Notes: generated by a model not told the origin, from the sequence alone. Positions 10,972 through 23,946 are shown, counted from the first letter of the stretch. The stretch: DNA of 64,000 nt from Pseudeuparius sepicola (GCA_963920635.1 OY987298.1:60679949-60743948); one strand, 5' to 3'. A program made the numbers and translations.

Positions 10972-13925
10972 GCCGATTTTCTTTCCAGCGACACCTATAG
11001 CTAACCAAAATTGACACATTTGTGTTTGTTATGTTTTCTTTTTTTGGGGCGCAAAATCAGTGAGAAAATCGCCTAGCGGGCACTTGCAATCGTCTGGCAT
11101 ATTAATTTAACACACATTCTTAGGATGAATTAAGTACAGCCTAATTGTCATCCCCATGGCATCTTTTGTTTTATATTCAAGTACCTAATTGTGTATGTAC
11201 GTTGAAACATAGGTATTACAATAATTGTAGCCTTGTAGAAGCACATTTATTTTACTGTTTTTAAATATTTTTAGGAATTTATTGGATGCGACGATGCAAC
11301 TGACGGACGCTTGCCAAGTTATTACTTTCTTAATTACCTAGTACTAGAATGTTAATTTTTAAATTTGTAGCCTTGTGCTAAGCACGACGTTCAGACCGGG
11401 GTGGGGTAATCATTCCTATTATCTCAGCTTCATTGCCCTTTTTTGAGGCGTAGATACGACTTTTTTTCGCGACAAAACTTATATAGCATTATTCTTTTTT
11501 TTCAAGGCTATACGGTACAGCTATTAGTGGCGATCTAAGCAAGCTATAGCGTTTTAAAGGGCTTTCCGGGTTTTAATACATTTTAGAGACCTGTTTCACA
11601 ATTTATTTGACGCAGCGATACTTCCATTCATCCTGTGAAAGTCGTTATGGTTTTCTAAGCATATTTTCAGAAACTCGTAAATTGGTTCTATTGTACTAAA
11701 GCAACTAAAGTCAATACCAGTCCCGCATTTTCAAGTTGATTGAGCAAATTCCCACAAAAATCCCGCAGGTTCGATGTAAAATGGAAAGTTATTATATATA
11801 CACATTATAATTATAGGGACCCTTTGGTAGAAAGGCTTGGACGTATAGTGTAGGGACTGTAAGGAATTAATGAAATACTCAGTCTCGGCGAAGTTTTAGT
11901 CTGTAGGTCATGCCTTCCAGAACTTTGTTAATTAGAAATCGATGCCTTTTAGCAGGAAAAACTGGCGTGACTGACAGCACTATTCTGCAGTGCCATTAAA
12001 ATGGATTACTTTTCGAGGGCGGACACTCGAACAGGAAGGTCTCTATAAAACTATCCCGGAATTCATTTAAATTGAAATAAAGTTTTGGAAAAACTGCGAA
12101 AATTGGAATTCCAGTCCCGAGAGATAGAGGCTTTTCTGTCCGCTTCTGAGGACGTCCGCAGTGGAAAGTCGGGCGTTAATTTAGATTATTACTGCTTTTA
12201 AGGGGCAAAAGTGTAAGGAATTGGCAGACAAAATGGTGAAAGCTTATTAAGTGCCCGCGCTACGGAGAAAAAATTGATAGAATAATACTCAAATTTGCAC
12301 GAATAAATGCACATACCCTTGCGCTTGTTGGTAGTTAGTACCCACTGCTTATAATAGCAATAGCTATAAATATATAATAGTCATGGATGATTCCTGGGGC
12401 TAATCGCATAAATCTTCCTTAGTTGAAAAACTTGTTTAAAATGGGGTACAATTAAAAATTAAATGGATCTGTTTGCGCTACTCAGAAATTTCCTACAATA
12501 CACAAAAATGTGTTTATATAACAACAAAAGGCTTGTGGACTGAACAAGATCTACAAGAGTATTATTGTAATGCCAAATTTCGGGCAAAGTACCGTATCAT
12601 CCCAAATACTACCAGGTTTTGAATAAAGTAAAAACTAGCATTATTTCTTGTCAAATTGTGAAATTAGACATGGAGGGAGTATATAAGACGTATAAATGGG
12701 GTGTCCCACGTAAGACCTATATCCACCCCAATACAATTTTTATTTATATGCCCATTTTCAAAATATTATTTGTTAAATAGAGATCTTAAAGAAAGTTGGG
12801 ATCGAAAAGACGAGAAGTACCTAGTACCTACTATTACTGATTTCCTTAGACTAAAACCAGTGACTATATCTTTCTATAGTCACTGCTAAAACCGATAATG
12901 AATTCCTATTCAGCACGGTCTCAAACCCACATGTACCATTTTCTTTTTGAGATTAGAGTCTGCTTATTTTTGCTGAAAATAATATGTACCTACCTACTGT
13001 TGTAGACAGATCTGTGCAAAAACTGAAATAATCTCGTATCTTAATAAAATTTTATAATACTGCCTGCATTTTGTTGCATATGTTTTATTGGTACTTTTGA
13101 TTTTGTTGGTAATTTTATTGGGAATTTTTCTAAATTTAATTTTAATTTACTTGAGCAACTTGTATTCTATTCTCAAAAAGTTGACATACTTCGGTATGAG
13201 ACCGTAAATAATAATTCATTATTATTATTTAGTCTAAAAAAAATTGCTAATAGTACTTCCCGACTTTTCGACCCAAAGTCCTGGTTGCTCTAGGCCTTGA
13301 CTTGGATTTTTAAAAGATCTAGTATGTGCCTTCGATTCCCTTTTGGAAGATCTTTTTAACAAAGAAAAGATTTTTTAAATTGGCCTACAAACATAAGTAT
13401 TATGAAGATGGATGGATCTTAAGTGGGACTCCATGTATATACCTACTAAACAGTATAGGTATAAGCTGTAGCTGGATAGCTTTTTACATAATTGGGGTTC
13501 GAACTGTAGTATCTGTAGTAAATGCATGCATTCAAGCTCTTTTTAATCCCATTCCTCGAACGCATCGTTTTTTTAATCTTTACTTTAAATCCCTAAACAT
13601 AGAGAAAATCTACGACCAGATCCACATAAATCCAGATAAATCAAGCACTTTATTTTTATCCCTACTCCGGGGGTAGGATTTCTCGAAACTATATTTTCAG
13701 GGGAATAGATTCTTTGTCGTGATCTAAAAAAAAAACGTGGTTGTCACAAATTTACTGCTTTCCTTTAGATGTCGTATTATTTGGCATAAACTAATGCCGC
13801 TATACACTAGGTTTTTACAAAGTTGTCCCCAATTTTCTTTGTTTTGCCAATACGAAGAGAAATTGGATGTAGTTTGTAATATGTTCCATATAGCGGCCGC
13901 CGAAAAATTTCGATAGGGAAAGATA
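10972..13925. other. intergenic, no gene seen
   Basis: Nearly 3 kb without a recognisable gene. Short ORFs at 12701-12889 and 13326-13676 lack domains. A GGGGTGTCCCACGTAAGACC string near 12698 resembles a lone terminus of the CAGGGTGTCCC class. Nothing else supported. Confidence 0.4.
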
Positions 13926-13927
13926 TA

Positions 13928-14636
13928 CAGGGTGAGTCACATCTAAAGGCAGAGCCGAAAACACAAGGTAGAATTCGCTAAAATAAGCACATATGCTTAA
14001 TAAACATTAGCTCAAAAACGCTTGGTTCTCCATATACAGAGTGTTGAAACTTTTCCAAATATTTTTTAATTTTTTCTAGCCCGTTTAGGAATTATTTTAT
14101 ACATATTATGGGTTGTCATTTTGTGCAATAATTTGGCCCTGTTCAGATGAGCAGCGGCGTAGATACAAATAATTTTATTTTAAATGCCAGCATAATCACC
14201 TTGACACTAGTTTAAAAAATCCGAAATTACGAAGAAACTGTACCAGAAATAAAAAAATACCAAGAGGCACTTTTTGTTCCAAATTAAATGGGCTATCCAA
14301 AAAAGGCAAAAATTTTTGGTTTTGCACAGGGCCGTACTACTTTTTTTCTACAATTATTTACAGTAACTATTTGTACCTACGCCGCTGGTGATCGGAACGG
14401 GGTCAAATTATTCCACAAAATGGCAACCGTCCAGTGTATAATGTGTACCAAATTTGGTTGGAATTCCTAAATGGGATCGAAAGAAATTAAAAAAATATGT
14501 TATTTTTGGAAAATTTTCAACACGCTGTATATGGAGAATCAAGCTTTTTTGGGCTAATGTTTATTAAGCATATGTGCTTATTTTAGCGAGTTCTACCTTG
14601 TGTTTTCGGCTCTGCCTTTAGATGTGACTCACCCTG
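13928..14636. mobile_element. family-C MITE, copy 1 (TA target site)
   Basis: The 709-bp element has long TIRs: TA|CAGGGTGAGTCACATCTAAA at the left and TTTAGATGTGACTCACCCTG|TA at the right. Inverted similarity continues for about 120 bases (ACACAAGGTAGAATTCGCTA / TAGCGAGTTCTACCTTGTGT and the AAGCACATATGCTTAATAAA palindromic block). TA duplication and CAGGGTG ends suggest mobilisation by a Tc1/mariner-type transposase, which is inference. A second full-length copy is at 49737-50394. Internal ORFs (for example 14288-14470) look fortuitous. Confidence 0.8.
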
Positions 14637-14638
14637 TA

Positions 14639-15017
14639 TATAAAGATATCTTTCCATATTTTAAATTTTACTAAACGCAGCCTTTAAAGAAACCGACATA
14701 TTGTTACAAAAATGAATCTAAATATTTGAATATAATTAGAAGGCTCCATTTTCATACCTTATTATAGCTTTGGGTGGTTTTGATTATTTATTTTCAATTA
14801 TTATTATTCCAGTTTTAATTCATATTTCTTGCTCTTTGACAACAGTTTCTGTAAGACAATCTAAACAATTGGCCCAATAAGGAAAACAGCATTCTGATTC
14901 GCTAGAACTGGTTCAGAGATGCTTGGAATTTTCAGCTTTTCATCTACCAAAAAGTTAGGTTAGACTTTAGATTTTTTACGTCTTTAGGAAAGAACTTGGG
15001 CCAAATTGAAGATTTTT
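14639..15017. other. intergenic, no gene seen
   Basis: AT-rich stretch between the family-C MITE and the hAT element. Nothing recognised. Confidence 0.4.
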
Positions 15018-16178
15018 GTTGTGGCCAGTGGCGGACTGGACAGGTGAGATAGTGAGAAAAATCTCACGGGGCCCCGCCTGTAAAGGCCGCTTGGGGGCCC
15101 TGCCCTGAACGCTAGCGTGTCCGACGCGCCGGCGCGAGGGCCTCTATTATTACATTACTTACTCAAACAAACAAATCCCACAGAAAATATAGCTTATAAA
15201 AAAATATAGCTTTTATTTTCTGTGACGAATCCTGTAATGTGCCTATGTGAGGGACCTAGATTAGAACGCTGAAACCGGTGAACGCTGTCGCTAAATTGTT
15301 TTACAAGCTTTTATTCGAGCTTTTATTTAACTTGTCCTGTTAGTATGTATGTATGTGTGGGTGGAATCTTGCAAGCTGAATAATTAGAACCACTTCTAGA
15401 CATCCAATTGAGCTGAAATTTTGCATACACCTTTAGTTCTGGTGACAATACAATATGCAATACTTTCAAAATGGCCGCCGCTCCAATATGTCGGATGATG
15501 TATTTTTACCGCATCTTTCTAGCTTGCATAGTTCCCGAGAAATGGCCGAGGGCCGCCCTTAACTGATCACGCTGTATACTTACCTAAAATGCAAGGGATT
15601 TTGACCAATGAAATACAAGATCCTTATTAGTATTGCAATTGTTATTTTTATTCGTTTGATGTTTTAGACAATGGAAAACGACATTGACGAGAATAACAAT
15701 ATAAATCTGGTTGTAGCAAATGCCAAGAAAAGCGGCAGAAATTGTTGCTGCAAGCAGGGACTGCTACCTAGTATAAAAACTATTTTCCTTCAAGCACAAG
15801 CACAAGCTAGGAGGCCCATCACGTGGACGCTGTGAAGTGAACCATGAAATCAAACTACTCAATCTGAAGTAAATGCAGATAAAAGGCAAACCAAAAACGA
15901 TGCGATACCTGTATTATTACTTTTAACCGAAGACTTTGAAAACTGTCCACAAAATTCATGTGTATTTTTAAATTTTATCGCTTAGACATAAACTCCAATC
16001 ATTGACTGAACATTGGAAAGACTGGCTACGCAGCAGTTCCTACCAATAAGTGAGAGACATAAAAAAATTTAGAAATAAAATGTTTTTGAGCAAAACCCAT
16101 TTTCATCATTCATATGGGGGCCCCTTGTTTAAAAAATCTCACCGGGCCAAGATGGGCCAGTCCGGCACTGGTTGTGGC
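15018..16178. repeat. 8-bp target-site duplication of hAT element
   Basis: GTTGTGGC at 15018-15025 and 16171-16178 flank the CAGTGGCGGACTGG... and ...CCAGTCCGGCACTG ends exactly. Confidence 0.85.
15026..16170. mobile_element. hAT-type non-autonomous element, 1145 bp
   Basis: The termini CAGTGGCGGACTGG and CCAGTCCGGCACTG are imperfect inverted repeats, and an exact 8-bp target duplication (GTTGTGGC) frames them. The subterminal GGTGAGA...TCTCACGGGGCCCC at the left is mirrored by GGGGCCCCTTGTTT...TCTCACCGGGCC at the right. The interior has fragments that could be decayed coding sequence (around 15670-15960), but I recognise no transposase domain. Confidence 0.8.
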
Positions 16179-16394
16179 TTTATGAAATTTAGAATCAATC
16201 GGAGAATCAAGCACTATTATTATACATATACATAATATGTCTTGAAGAAGTAATAAATATTATAAAAAAACAGTGTCATTGTAAACACTTCGGTTGCAAT
16301 TGCCTTTTACCACCAATATGAATACTTATAATAAAAAAGGACCGTTAATAATTATTCAATTTTTTTCATTTTTTTCAACGTCAAGGACTTTTTG
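16179..16394. other. intergenic, no gene seen
   Basis: AT-rich, nothing recognised. Confidence 0.4.
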
Positions 16395-16565
16395 GAAAAA
16401 GGTATAGCCCATCGCTGCCGCCTGCCACTATATAGGGGGTATGTCCCCTTCTATTATCATACTGCACTAATCGTTGCCGATTGCCACCATAAGGGTCATA
16501 TATGCCTTGTTCTTCTATACGGTAGCCCCCATCATTGCCTATTACCTACCACTCTAAGGGGCGTA
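16395..16565. repeat. three degenerate tandem units
   Basis: Units of about 55-65 bases share a (C)CATCGCTGCCGCCTGCCACT-like start, then AAGGG/GGGGG and a TATACGGTAG/TATCATACTG-like tail, at about 16405, 16470 and 16530. A 60-codon ORF through it is probably incidental. Confidence 0.35.
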
Positions 16566-16918
16566 TACACTTGACTTTCTGAAGGATATTGAGATCAGAA
16601 AGGAGATAGATAACAACAAAAATTGCTTAAATGTACAGATCTGAACAGATCTTTCATCCCTTTACATACAAGGTTCGTTCTAATGATAATAAACAGTGAG
16701 GTCTAACGTTTCGGCTCTGGCCTTTCTAAACAATTTTTCAGCATATTTCTCCTCCCACAAAATTTCTCAGTCAAATTAATTAAAAAAAAAAAATTTTTAA
16801 TAAATTAATTCTTACCTTGATAATTTATTTCAACTATCATGTTTAAAATATAATATTTATAAAGAAAGATGTTTTAATGGCATATCAGGTACATTATATA
16901 AATAATTGAAAAAAATTC

Positions 16919-16985
16919 ACTCCAGCCAGGACTCGAACCCGGGACTCCTATAGATACTGTGGCCTTTGCCTGATAGGTATGTCAC
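16919..16985 (-). other. tRNA-related sequence (possible SINE head)
   Basis: On the minus strand there is GGGTTCGAGTCC, a good Pol III B-box, preceded about 35 bases upstream by an A-box-like CTATCAGGCAAAGG, and followed by a T-rich run (AATTTTTTTCAATT) that could terminate Pol III transcription. A cloverleaf is not convincing, and the acceptor stem does not close. I therefore read it as a tRNA-derived repeat or decayed tRNA, not a working tRNA gene. Confidence 0.4.
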
Positions 16986-16999
16986 TAAAACATCCTTTA

Positions 17000-17262
17000 T
17001 TACATTTGTACATTGTGTCAAATAATTCTTTAAAAAGGGTTTAATAGTTGAAGCCAATACTTTTATTTTATACCATCCCTCAGCTTCGGACACCTGTGAC
17101 AGATTTGAATTTTGAATAAACTCTGCCACCGACTTCATAATGAAAAATGAATTTTTTTTAATCATTTGACTATGTAAATCCAAAGGATTTTAATCACAGT
17201 TGATATTATGTACCTTGTACCTGAACTAAAGTTTTCTCTACACACCTGACGTGATTAGTTAT
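17000..17262. other. intergenic, no gene seen
   Basis: A minus-strand ORF of 88 codons (16917-17183) overlaps the tRNA-like block. It has no domain and is probably spurious. Confidence 0.3.
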
Positions 17263-17296
17263 ATTACTATAGTAACTATAGTTACTATAGTAACTA
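17263..17296. repeat. ACTATAGT palindromic array, left
   Basis: Alternating TTACTATAG / TAACTATAG units, each self-complementary around CTATAG. A second, longer array of the same unit lies at 19225-19287. Confidence 0.7.
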
Positions 17297-17299
17297 CTG

Positions 17300-18810
17300 T
17301 CACGAAAATTCTCACGATTTTCCGTTCCATGCTATTTTTATTTTTATTTAATTCTTTTGACTTATTGAATAGCCCTCGTATTTGCAATTTTAATAATCTG
17401 CAGTAAAGAAAATTTTAATAAGCCGGAAAAGCGCAGTTTATTAAAAAAAAAAAAATTGGTGCAATATCCAATATCTAGATATTGTTATCATTTGAATAAA
17501 TTAATTTTCTATCTTCCAACATGCTTAAAAAATCTTTTTCTACTATAAAATAGTACCAATAAAAGTTCAAATGATTTTAGAAGAACATTATTCTAGTATT
17601 TCCTAGCACTAGCTTATAATTTTTTCTATGCGTGCATTGATTTTGTCTGGCTTTAACACCAGATGTCTATTTTCTATGGATAAGAAATAGATGACCAAGG
17701 TATGTAATGAGTGGTTATTCATAAGTAGAATATTTTTAAGTTAAATGAAATCAGTTCTTGTATATTTTGGGTTTGAAGGAAAGGTTTCCATTTCACTTTT
17801 TGCGTAGTAGCGTCGGCGATCGATATTCCGTGTGTTTTTTTTTTGTGTACGGATTTTAGTATAAATTCGGCAGCGATTTTTGCCTTTGGGTCTTTGGTGT
17901 CACCATCCGTTCCTGAACAACAAGGGGGTAAGAATTGGATCATTTATCTATTTTTATTTGCTTATAATTTGCCTATATCATCATGTGTATGTGCTAAATA
18001 TTTATTTGCCAGTAATTTTTTGACAGAAATTGCGTTATCTATTTTTTCTTGTTTTTTATGGTTACAGACCATTTTTTATGCTACATTTAGTGTAGTAGTT
18101 TGTGGATTTTTGAAATCCAAATTTTGTTTGACTACCTGCTTGAAACTTAAATCACGTATTTTATTTTCACTGTCTGTTGAATTTTTCTAAGAATTAAATT
18201 GTTGTATTTTTAGTCGTGCTTGCTTGCAAGTCTGCCCAGTGCAAAATTTGGACTGAAGTATTTATTGTTTTGTTTAAAGAAAATTCACAGCAGAGTAAAT
18301 TACTAGTGAAAGGAAATGGGAAATAATTTTATCCTTGGATGATAAAGTACCTTTGTACAAATTTGAGTTTCCTGTTTTTCCTTTTCCAACAATCATTAGA
18401 TAGTTAATTTTTTTTATTTGTTAATTCTGTTTAAATTTTACTGCGTTGTGTTCTTGGCACGGGAGTTTTTTTTTGTGTTTTATTATTATCACTTCTGTTA
18501 AAATTAAGTTTTCTCCTCCCGAAAAATTTCATGTTTTTGTAAATTTTAAATTTTTAATACTCATTAAAAAAATATACCTATGTAGACCTTTCTTTCTGAT
18601 CTGCATTTATTAGTTAAATCATTTATTACGTCACTATTTAATTTTTGATATTTGAAAAGAATTATGAATTAATTTCATTTATTGGTATTTGGTAAAATTT
18701 TGGTAACGATTTTCACGCAGTATAATTTTCAAATATCAAATTTTGCCTCAATTCAATAACACATTTTTGGTGATATTTTTTCTCTCTTGTTTTCCCATAT
18801 ACCCTACCAC
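17300..18810. other. intergenic, T-rich on plus strand, no confident gene
   Basis: Marked T-richness on the plus strand. A 115-codon ORF at 17843-18190 has hydrophobic runs but no family signature, and a GTAAG follows CAAGGGG near 17926, so a short exon ending there is possible. Nothing is supported well enough to call. Confidence 0.3.
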
Positions 18811-19199
18811 ATGAGCTCAAGAACAAGACCTGTGAAGAGGACATTGCACACTGCACGTTGCACATGGGTTTTGGTCGAGGGAGCTCCCAACACCGGAAAA
18901 CGTCAGGAAAAACGAAGCAAACCAAGCGAAGAAGACCCTGCTAAGCCTGCCAACAGCTCAAGCCAAAGAAGGAGGGTAACACTCTTTTATTATTGTAAAA
19001 ATCGCTAAAAATGTTACAGTTTTAACTTCCCACGATTAACTTGAGATTATTGTTAATTATTTTCTTTATATTTCTCATGCTCAATTAACAGCAATTTTCT
19101 TACTGTGTGATAATTTTTTAAATATACTTGTTAAGTTTTTTGTGTGTGTTATTTCTTGCTAAAAAGGTGACTCAATCTAAGGCCGCTAGTCGGAGCTAA
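18811..19199 (+). CDS. possible tiny two-exon gene, function unknown
   Basis: An ATG at 18811 opens 55 codons (MSSRTRPVKRT... to ...SSSQRR) ending at a GGAGG|GTAACA candidate donor (18975/18976). After about 190 bases of T-rich DNA, TTATTTCTTGCTAAAAAG (19149-19166) could be an acceptor, and the next ten codons (VTQSKAASRS) run to TAA at 19197-19199. Both sides are in phase 0, so the split preserves the reading frame. The predicted 65-residue product would be very basic and rich in Lys, Arg, Ser and Pro, like a nucleic-acid-binding tail. No family is recognised. It lies just left of the second ACTATAGT array. Chance is a serious alternative. Confidence 0.22.
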
Positions 19200-19224
19200 A
19201 AAAACTTAACGTGTTTGTTGTGGC

Positions 19225-19287
19225 ACTATAGTTACTATAGTCACTATAGTCACTATAGTCACTATAGTTACTATAGTGACTATAGTA
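19225..19287. repeat. ACTATAGT palindromic array, right
   Basis: About eight units of (C/T)ACTATAGT: ACTATAGTTACTATAGTCAC and so on. It repeats the unit of 17263-17296, about 2 kb away. Each unit is a CTATAG palindrome, so the array can fold as nested hairpins. Confidence 0.75.
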
Positions 19288-19289
19288 GG

Positions 19290-20033
19290 TTTTCACAAAG
19301 CACGGGAGACTCACTGCCGTACGTTCAGTTATAGAATGGTCTGGACAACCGATGTCGAATATATTTATGCAACAGTACTTTTCTTGCGTGCTTGTACACC
19401 CACTGCCAGACTCAGTGTCTTACATATCCGTCACTGATATACGAAGCCTCCACACCCAATGCCGTATTTACATATCAGTTACTCAGCGCTTCTAGCAGAT
19501 AAAACCCCTACTCTCACTGCGATGCGCTGTTATTTTTTTGAACAACCATATCGAGTATTATATCGTTGGAATGCTCCAAAAATGCCTGATTTTTTTTTAG
19601 ATTATGACCAACTATGGTTTCCATTAAAAAACACACAGTTTTTGGTCATATCTCAGAAATGACAGCTGTCACGGAGAGTAGGACTTCATAACAGCATTGG
19701 GGACACAAATCCCTCCAACCTTGTTATTTACACTTTTTATCTCAAATCAGAAACAACAAAACTATACGGATTAGAATAAATAGCCAAAATTCGTTTTTTT
19801 TTTCAAAATATCTAGTAAGCCATGCCTTGTTTCAAAAATCCACAAGGCGCGTTAAATTGGGCCCACAAAACCGCAATTCTTTCTTCATTTAACCTTCCTT
19901 CTATCTCCGCTAGTTTCCGAGATCCCCATACTGATCATCAAAAAAACTCACCCTGTATATCCGACGGTGGGTCTCTAGCCAAGTACGTTGGCTGGGAATG
20001 GTGTCACTAAAAGTTTGAAGCGGGTCGGTAGCG
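19290..20033. other. intergenic, no gene seen
   Basis: Short ORFs at 19459-19662 and 19822-20010 have no domains. CACCCTGTATA near 19951 looks like a lone end of a CAGGGTG-class element. Confidence 0.35.
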
Positions 20034-20115
20034 AAAGGGTTATATCGTTGGTTGGGTGTCAGTCAACGGTTATATCGTTGGGTGATTCACTCTTCAGTCA
20101 ACGGTTATATCTTTT
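20034..20115. repeat. short tandem repeat GGTTATATCGTTGG
   Basis: GGTTATATCGTTGG-type units occur at about 20038, 20069 and 20102, separated by TG(T/A)...CAGTCAAC. Three imperfect copies with a period near 31-33 bases. Confidence 0.55.
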
Positions 20116-21098
20116 TTTTTCTGGAGAACACTACCCTGTTTTTCGGAGAACAAATTAATCACGTTACTTGCACTTGCCTCAGCTCATAGAATACAAACTA
20201 TATCAAAAATATTCGTATGTTACCTAAGTGAGTCGGATAACAAAATAGAAATTATTGAATATCAAATAGAGTAAAAACTTCAGGCTATAACCATTGAGTA
20301 AATGAATTATTCCTTTACTCAATGCTATAACAGACTACAACCGTTTATAGTGCTAGTAGAACCAAACGACATGCAAAAATTTGTGCGTCGTCGCTACCCT
20401 TAATAGTTATTACATAGATAAAATAGCAACGCTATGTCCACCAGGAGAAAGTAAACTTTTTATAACCTAATCTACTAACGTAATCTACTAGCAAACTAAA
20501 ATGTCACTCTTTTAAATCTCTCCCCTATAGACAGGATGAAACCTAACGAAAAAAATTACATATGGCCTGCAATTAGATCGTAACCCATAGACAAACCTTA
20601 AAATCTGTATGTGTTGGTAGTTTAGATTTGCCTGAACATGTGGCCATAGTCTTTGTAGAACAAACTACTTAACTACTGCTGCTCGCGTATTTCTGGAACT
20701 TCGGGATTTATCTACGCCAGTTCGTTAGTATCGCATTAAATCGCGCGTAGGCAGTCGAGGAAGATCAGTTTTCACAAGCATAACTTACAGATAACAAGGC
20801 AGCCATTAGTTCCGAATAGAAGCACCCCCGGGTGTCGATTAAGATCTGGTGTGTGAAGGGTCTCGCTTTTAAATCCGCCTAGTTCGAAAGTCACATTATA
20901 GGTAATAGATTTATCGTATACGAGATCTTATTTTGCAAATTTGGTATACAATTCTGATTTTTTTTTATTGATTGATATTGATTTGATTGATTGTCATTAC
21001 AATATAGTCCAGGATCTTTGTCGCTCTTCCAATACAGATTGTTAGATATCGATGGCAAAATTTTTTATTACGTCAAAGATTTCCTGTTTCTGTATATA
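20116..21098. other. intergenic, no gene seen
   Basis: Nothing recognisable. A GATTGATATTGATTTGATTGATTG patch lies near 20967. Confidence 0.35.
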
Positions 21099-21575
21099 CA
21101 GGGTGTTTCTAAATTATGGTGCCAAAGTAATATGACAGATAGATAATGTCATTTTTAACAAAAAGTTTCCTATAAACATGGGTCCGAAAAGGCACAATAA
21201 AAAAGTTATAGGGTGATAAAGGTACAGTTTGGAAAAACATATTTTTTGCAAAATCTTCTACAGAAGTTATGCAATTTAAATGAAACTTGGTGCAGTTCTT
21301 TAGTGGCCGAAGTGCAACAATATCCTGTAAAAACAATTTATTCCTATCGCCCAGAGGCGGAGGGGCGGGGTAGCGCAATGGGTTTTATACTCATAACTTT
21401 TTTGAGGTTATCTTGTTGGTCTTGCAAGTTCATCATTTTAGTGCATCTTTTCATTTTGCAACAAGAGTGTACTCTTGTTCCATTACGATAAAATTAACCG
21501 TTTGCGTTGAAATTGGCAATATGTGCCCCAAAACACCAGTTGACTCCAAAGTTCGAAAAATAAAAGGATCAATTA
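21099..21575. repeat. family-B element, copy 2 (single arm)
   Basis: It starts TA|CAGGGTGTTTCTAAATTATG and follows copy 1 (4074 onward) base for base with few changes through the GC-rich CGCCCAGAGGCGGAGGGGCG core and on to CCAAAGTTCGAAAAATAAAA. The second arm present in copy 1 is absent, so this is truncated or the ancestral single-arm form. ORFs on both strands here are by-products. Confidence 0.7.
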
Positions 21576-21579
21576 AGAC

Positions 21580-23946
21580 AAAAACATATAATGTTAAATT
21601 TATTAGATATACACTACTTATTTATACAATAAAACTAGAACAACTACTGCTACAAAGCATCATACAGGGTGCCCAATTTAGATGGAATAATGGATATAAA
21701 TTTTTAAATACACCTTATATAAAAAAAATGTTTCAGACAAGAGTTTTTTAGTTGATCTATCTTCATATTTTATTGACCTTGAATTTTTTTGGGAGCCAGT
21801 CATTTCGTTGCTATGGCAACCAACTTTGTTTTTTTTTTAATTGGCACTATACACAGTATATAGGTATACACTTTTCTATTCAAATTTGGAATCAGCTCCG
21901 TTTTGTGCGTATGAACATGTAAAATTTCATTGGGGTTGCATACGAAAATGTTTGAGAAAAAGTAGAATTTCTACAAGTACGCCAAAATTTAAATTCGAGA
22001 GCGTTGCCTAACAAGTAGGCCATATATGCCTAATGAAAATTTTGACCTTTTTGCATGTAATGATAACTTACCGACGGCAGGTAAAAATAAAATCAAAAAA
22101 ATCAATAATTAATCTAATGCTCGAAATGTTCTCCAATCACAGCGAGACAATGATCCAGTCTGTCGTAGTACCTATATCTCTGGACGCCGGTAAAAACTAC
22201 TAAGTACATCGGCGGGAGTTGCGGCAATTTAAATAGGACGGAACAAGGAGGTAAAATATAGAATATAGCAGTCGCGAACTAAATTATTTTTTCCTATTTT
22301 CTACTAGGGGGCTCTAGCCACAGAGCAGCTTAGGATGCGCTGCCACTGTTTAGGATATCGGCTCTGCACAAAGCACTGATGCTAAAACCAATCAATTTTT
22401 TCTGGATTATAGCGTAAGAAGTGGAGGGCATCCAACAATCCCTCTACATACTGCCTTAAGGTTTAGAACGTTTGCATTATTTGCATTGATAGAATAGAAC
22501 TATAATTTCATCTTTAACTACCTTATTTATCTTTAGGCTATCCAATTTTCCGACTTCGGAAATATTGCTTATACGATTATTCATTTGTTTCATCTATACG
22601 AAAATAATTTCCCGCTATATAAAAGAATTTCAGTTCTTATCTTTTCAGCAGCTTGTGTATATTTCCCGCAATATCTGATTCTAGAACTCCCTCCGAGACC
22701 GAGCGGCAATTAAGGATAAATGGGAGTTCCGGCTGGAACTCCATTAAAGAGAAACTGAAATAGCGTAAATTTGATACGCGTCCTGAGGTATCGACGCCTT
22801 CCTGTTTTCCGACAAATATAATATGTTTCCTGTTTATAAAGAAAACTTCTAGATCTAGACGCCAAGTTTAAACATCAATTTATTTTATCAGAATTCGGCT
22901 CACAAAGGGAGCTAGCGAAGCGTGTTGTTAGAAAGATGGAAGGAAACTTTAGACTCGTTTATTTCTTTGGCAAATTTAATGTCTGTAATAAGGGAAATTT
23001 TTTCAGCCGTTTCATGTACGTAGGTATAACTTTTTCCGAGTAATTTGGGGTATTTTGTATTTGATCGATGCGTCGGGTGATTGATTACAGCCACCTATAT
23101 AATTCCCTCCAGGACCGACAAAATACGCTAAAAACCTTTTTATATTATGGGTTAGCTACAAAAATTGGTAACACGGATTTAACGATATTCCAGTAGAAAC
23201 ACTATGTTGAGTGAATCTGAGTTTCTTCCGGGAGGATCCTGTGTCAGCGAAACTTCTCGTTCCAAGCTTTCGTTCTCGATTGCACGGGACATTCTCAGGG
23301 CGCGGCGATCACACTGAGACTCAGTCTGCCTGTGGAAGTTTCCCATCAAGATTACTACTTTGAGTGTTCCCTAGAAATATAAAAGTTCATAATAGGATAT
23401 AGGTATTTTGCAAATTCCATGGATTTATAAATAGATTGTGTTAAAAACTTTCCAAAAGAGTTTAAGTATACCGACCTCATTTTCATAATAATTTAAGAAA
23501 TGCTCTTTATTGACACTAAATAGGTAGGTACTAATTTCGTTCGCTATAAAAACTAATATAGTGCATCACGAACTAAATCCTCCCATTTTCACTTCCTCTC
23601 GTGGAGTGTGCAATCGGAATCGTCTTAAAGGAAATTGTGTAAATTACCAAATTAGAAGTCGATAAATTTTTGTTTTGCTCAAACTTTCCTACTTGACGTT
23701 TTAGAACGGGTTTGTAGGTACATAATAAAATTAAGTGATGGGAAAATAAAATAAATTCTGGCCTTCCTAAAAGAAATGCCGTTTTTCGAAAAGTTAACTG
23801 TCCGGGTATTTAGAAACCTCCAAGTTCAAATCGTAAAATTTCAGTTTCCAAAGGGGGAAAATATTCGCTACGCGCGCATGGAATTTTACAGTGTCTGATT
23901 TCACCGTATCTTATACATTTGGAGGTGCTGCGTTGATTGGCATAAG
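21580..23946. other. intergenic, no gene seen
   Basis: CAGGGTGCCCAATTTAGATG at 21665 starts a partial element related to the 3529-3870 foldback: TTATTGACCTTGAATTTTTT and GTTGCTATGGCAACCAA correspond. Beyond about 21850 no repeat or gene was recognised. Minus ORF 22912-23094 has no domain. Confidence 0.4.

Noticed and set aside
16919..16985. Functional tRNA gene on the minus strand
   Set aside because: B-box is good but the acceptor stem does not pair and no clear anticodon loop can be drawn. Better read as a tRNA-derived repeat.
17843..18190. 115-codon ORF with hydrophobic stretches
   Set aside because: T-rich plus strand gives Phe/Leu-rich frames by chance. No family signature and a likely GTAAG inside it.
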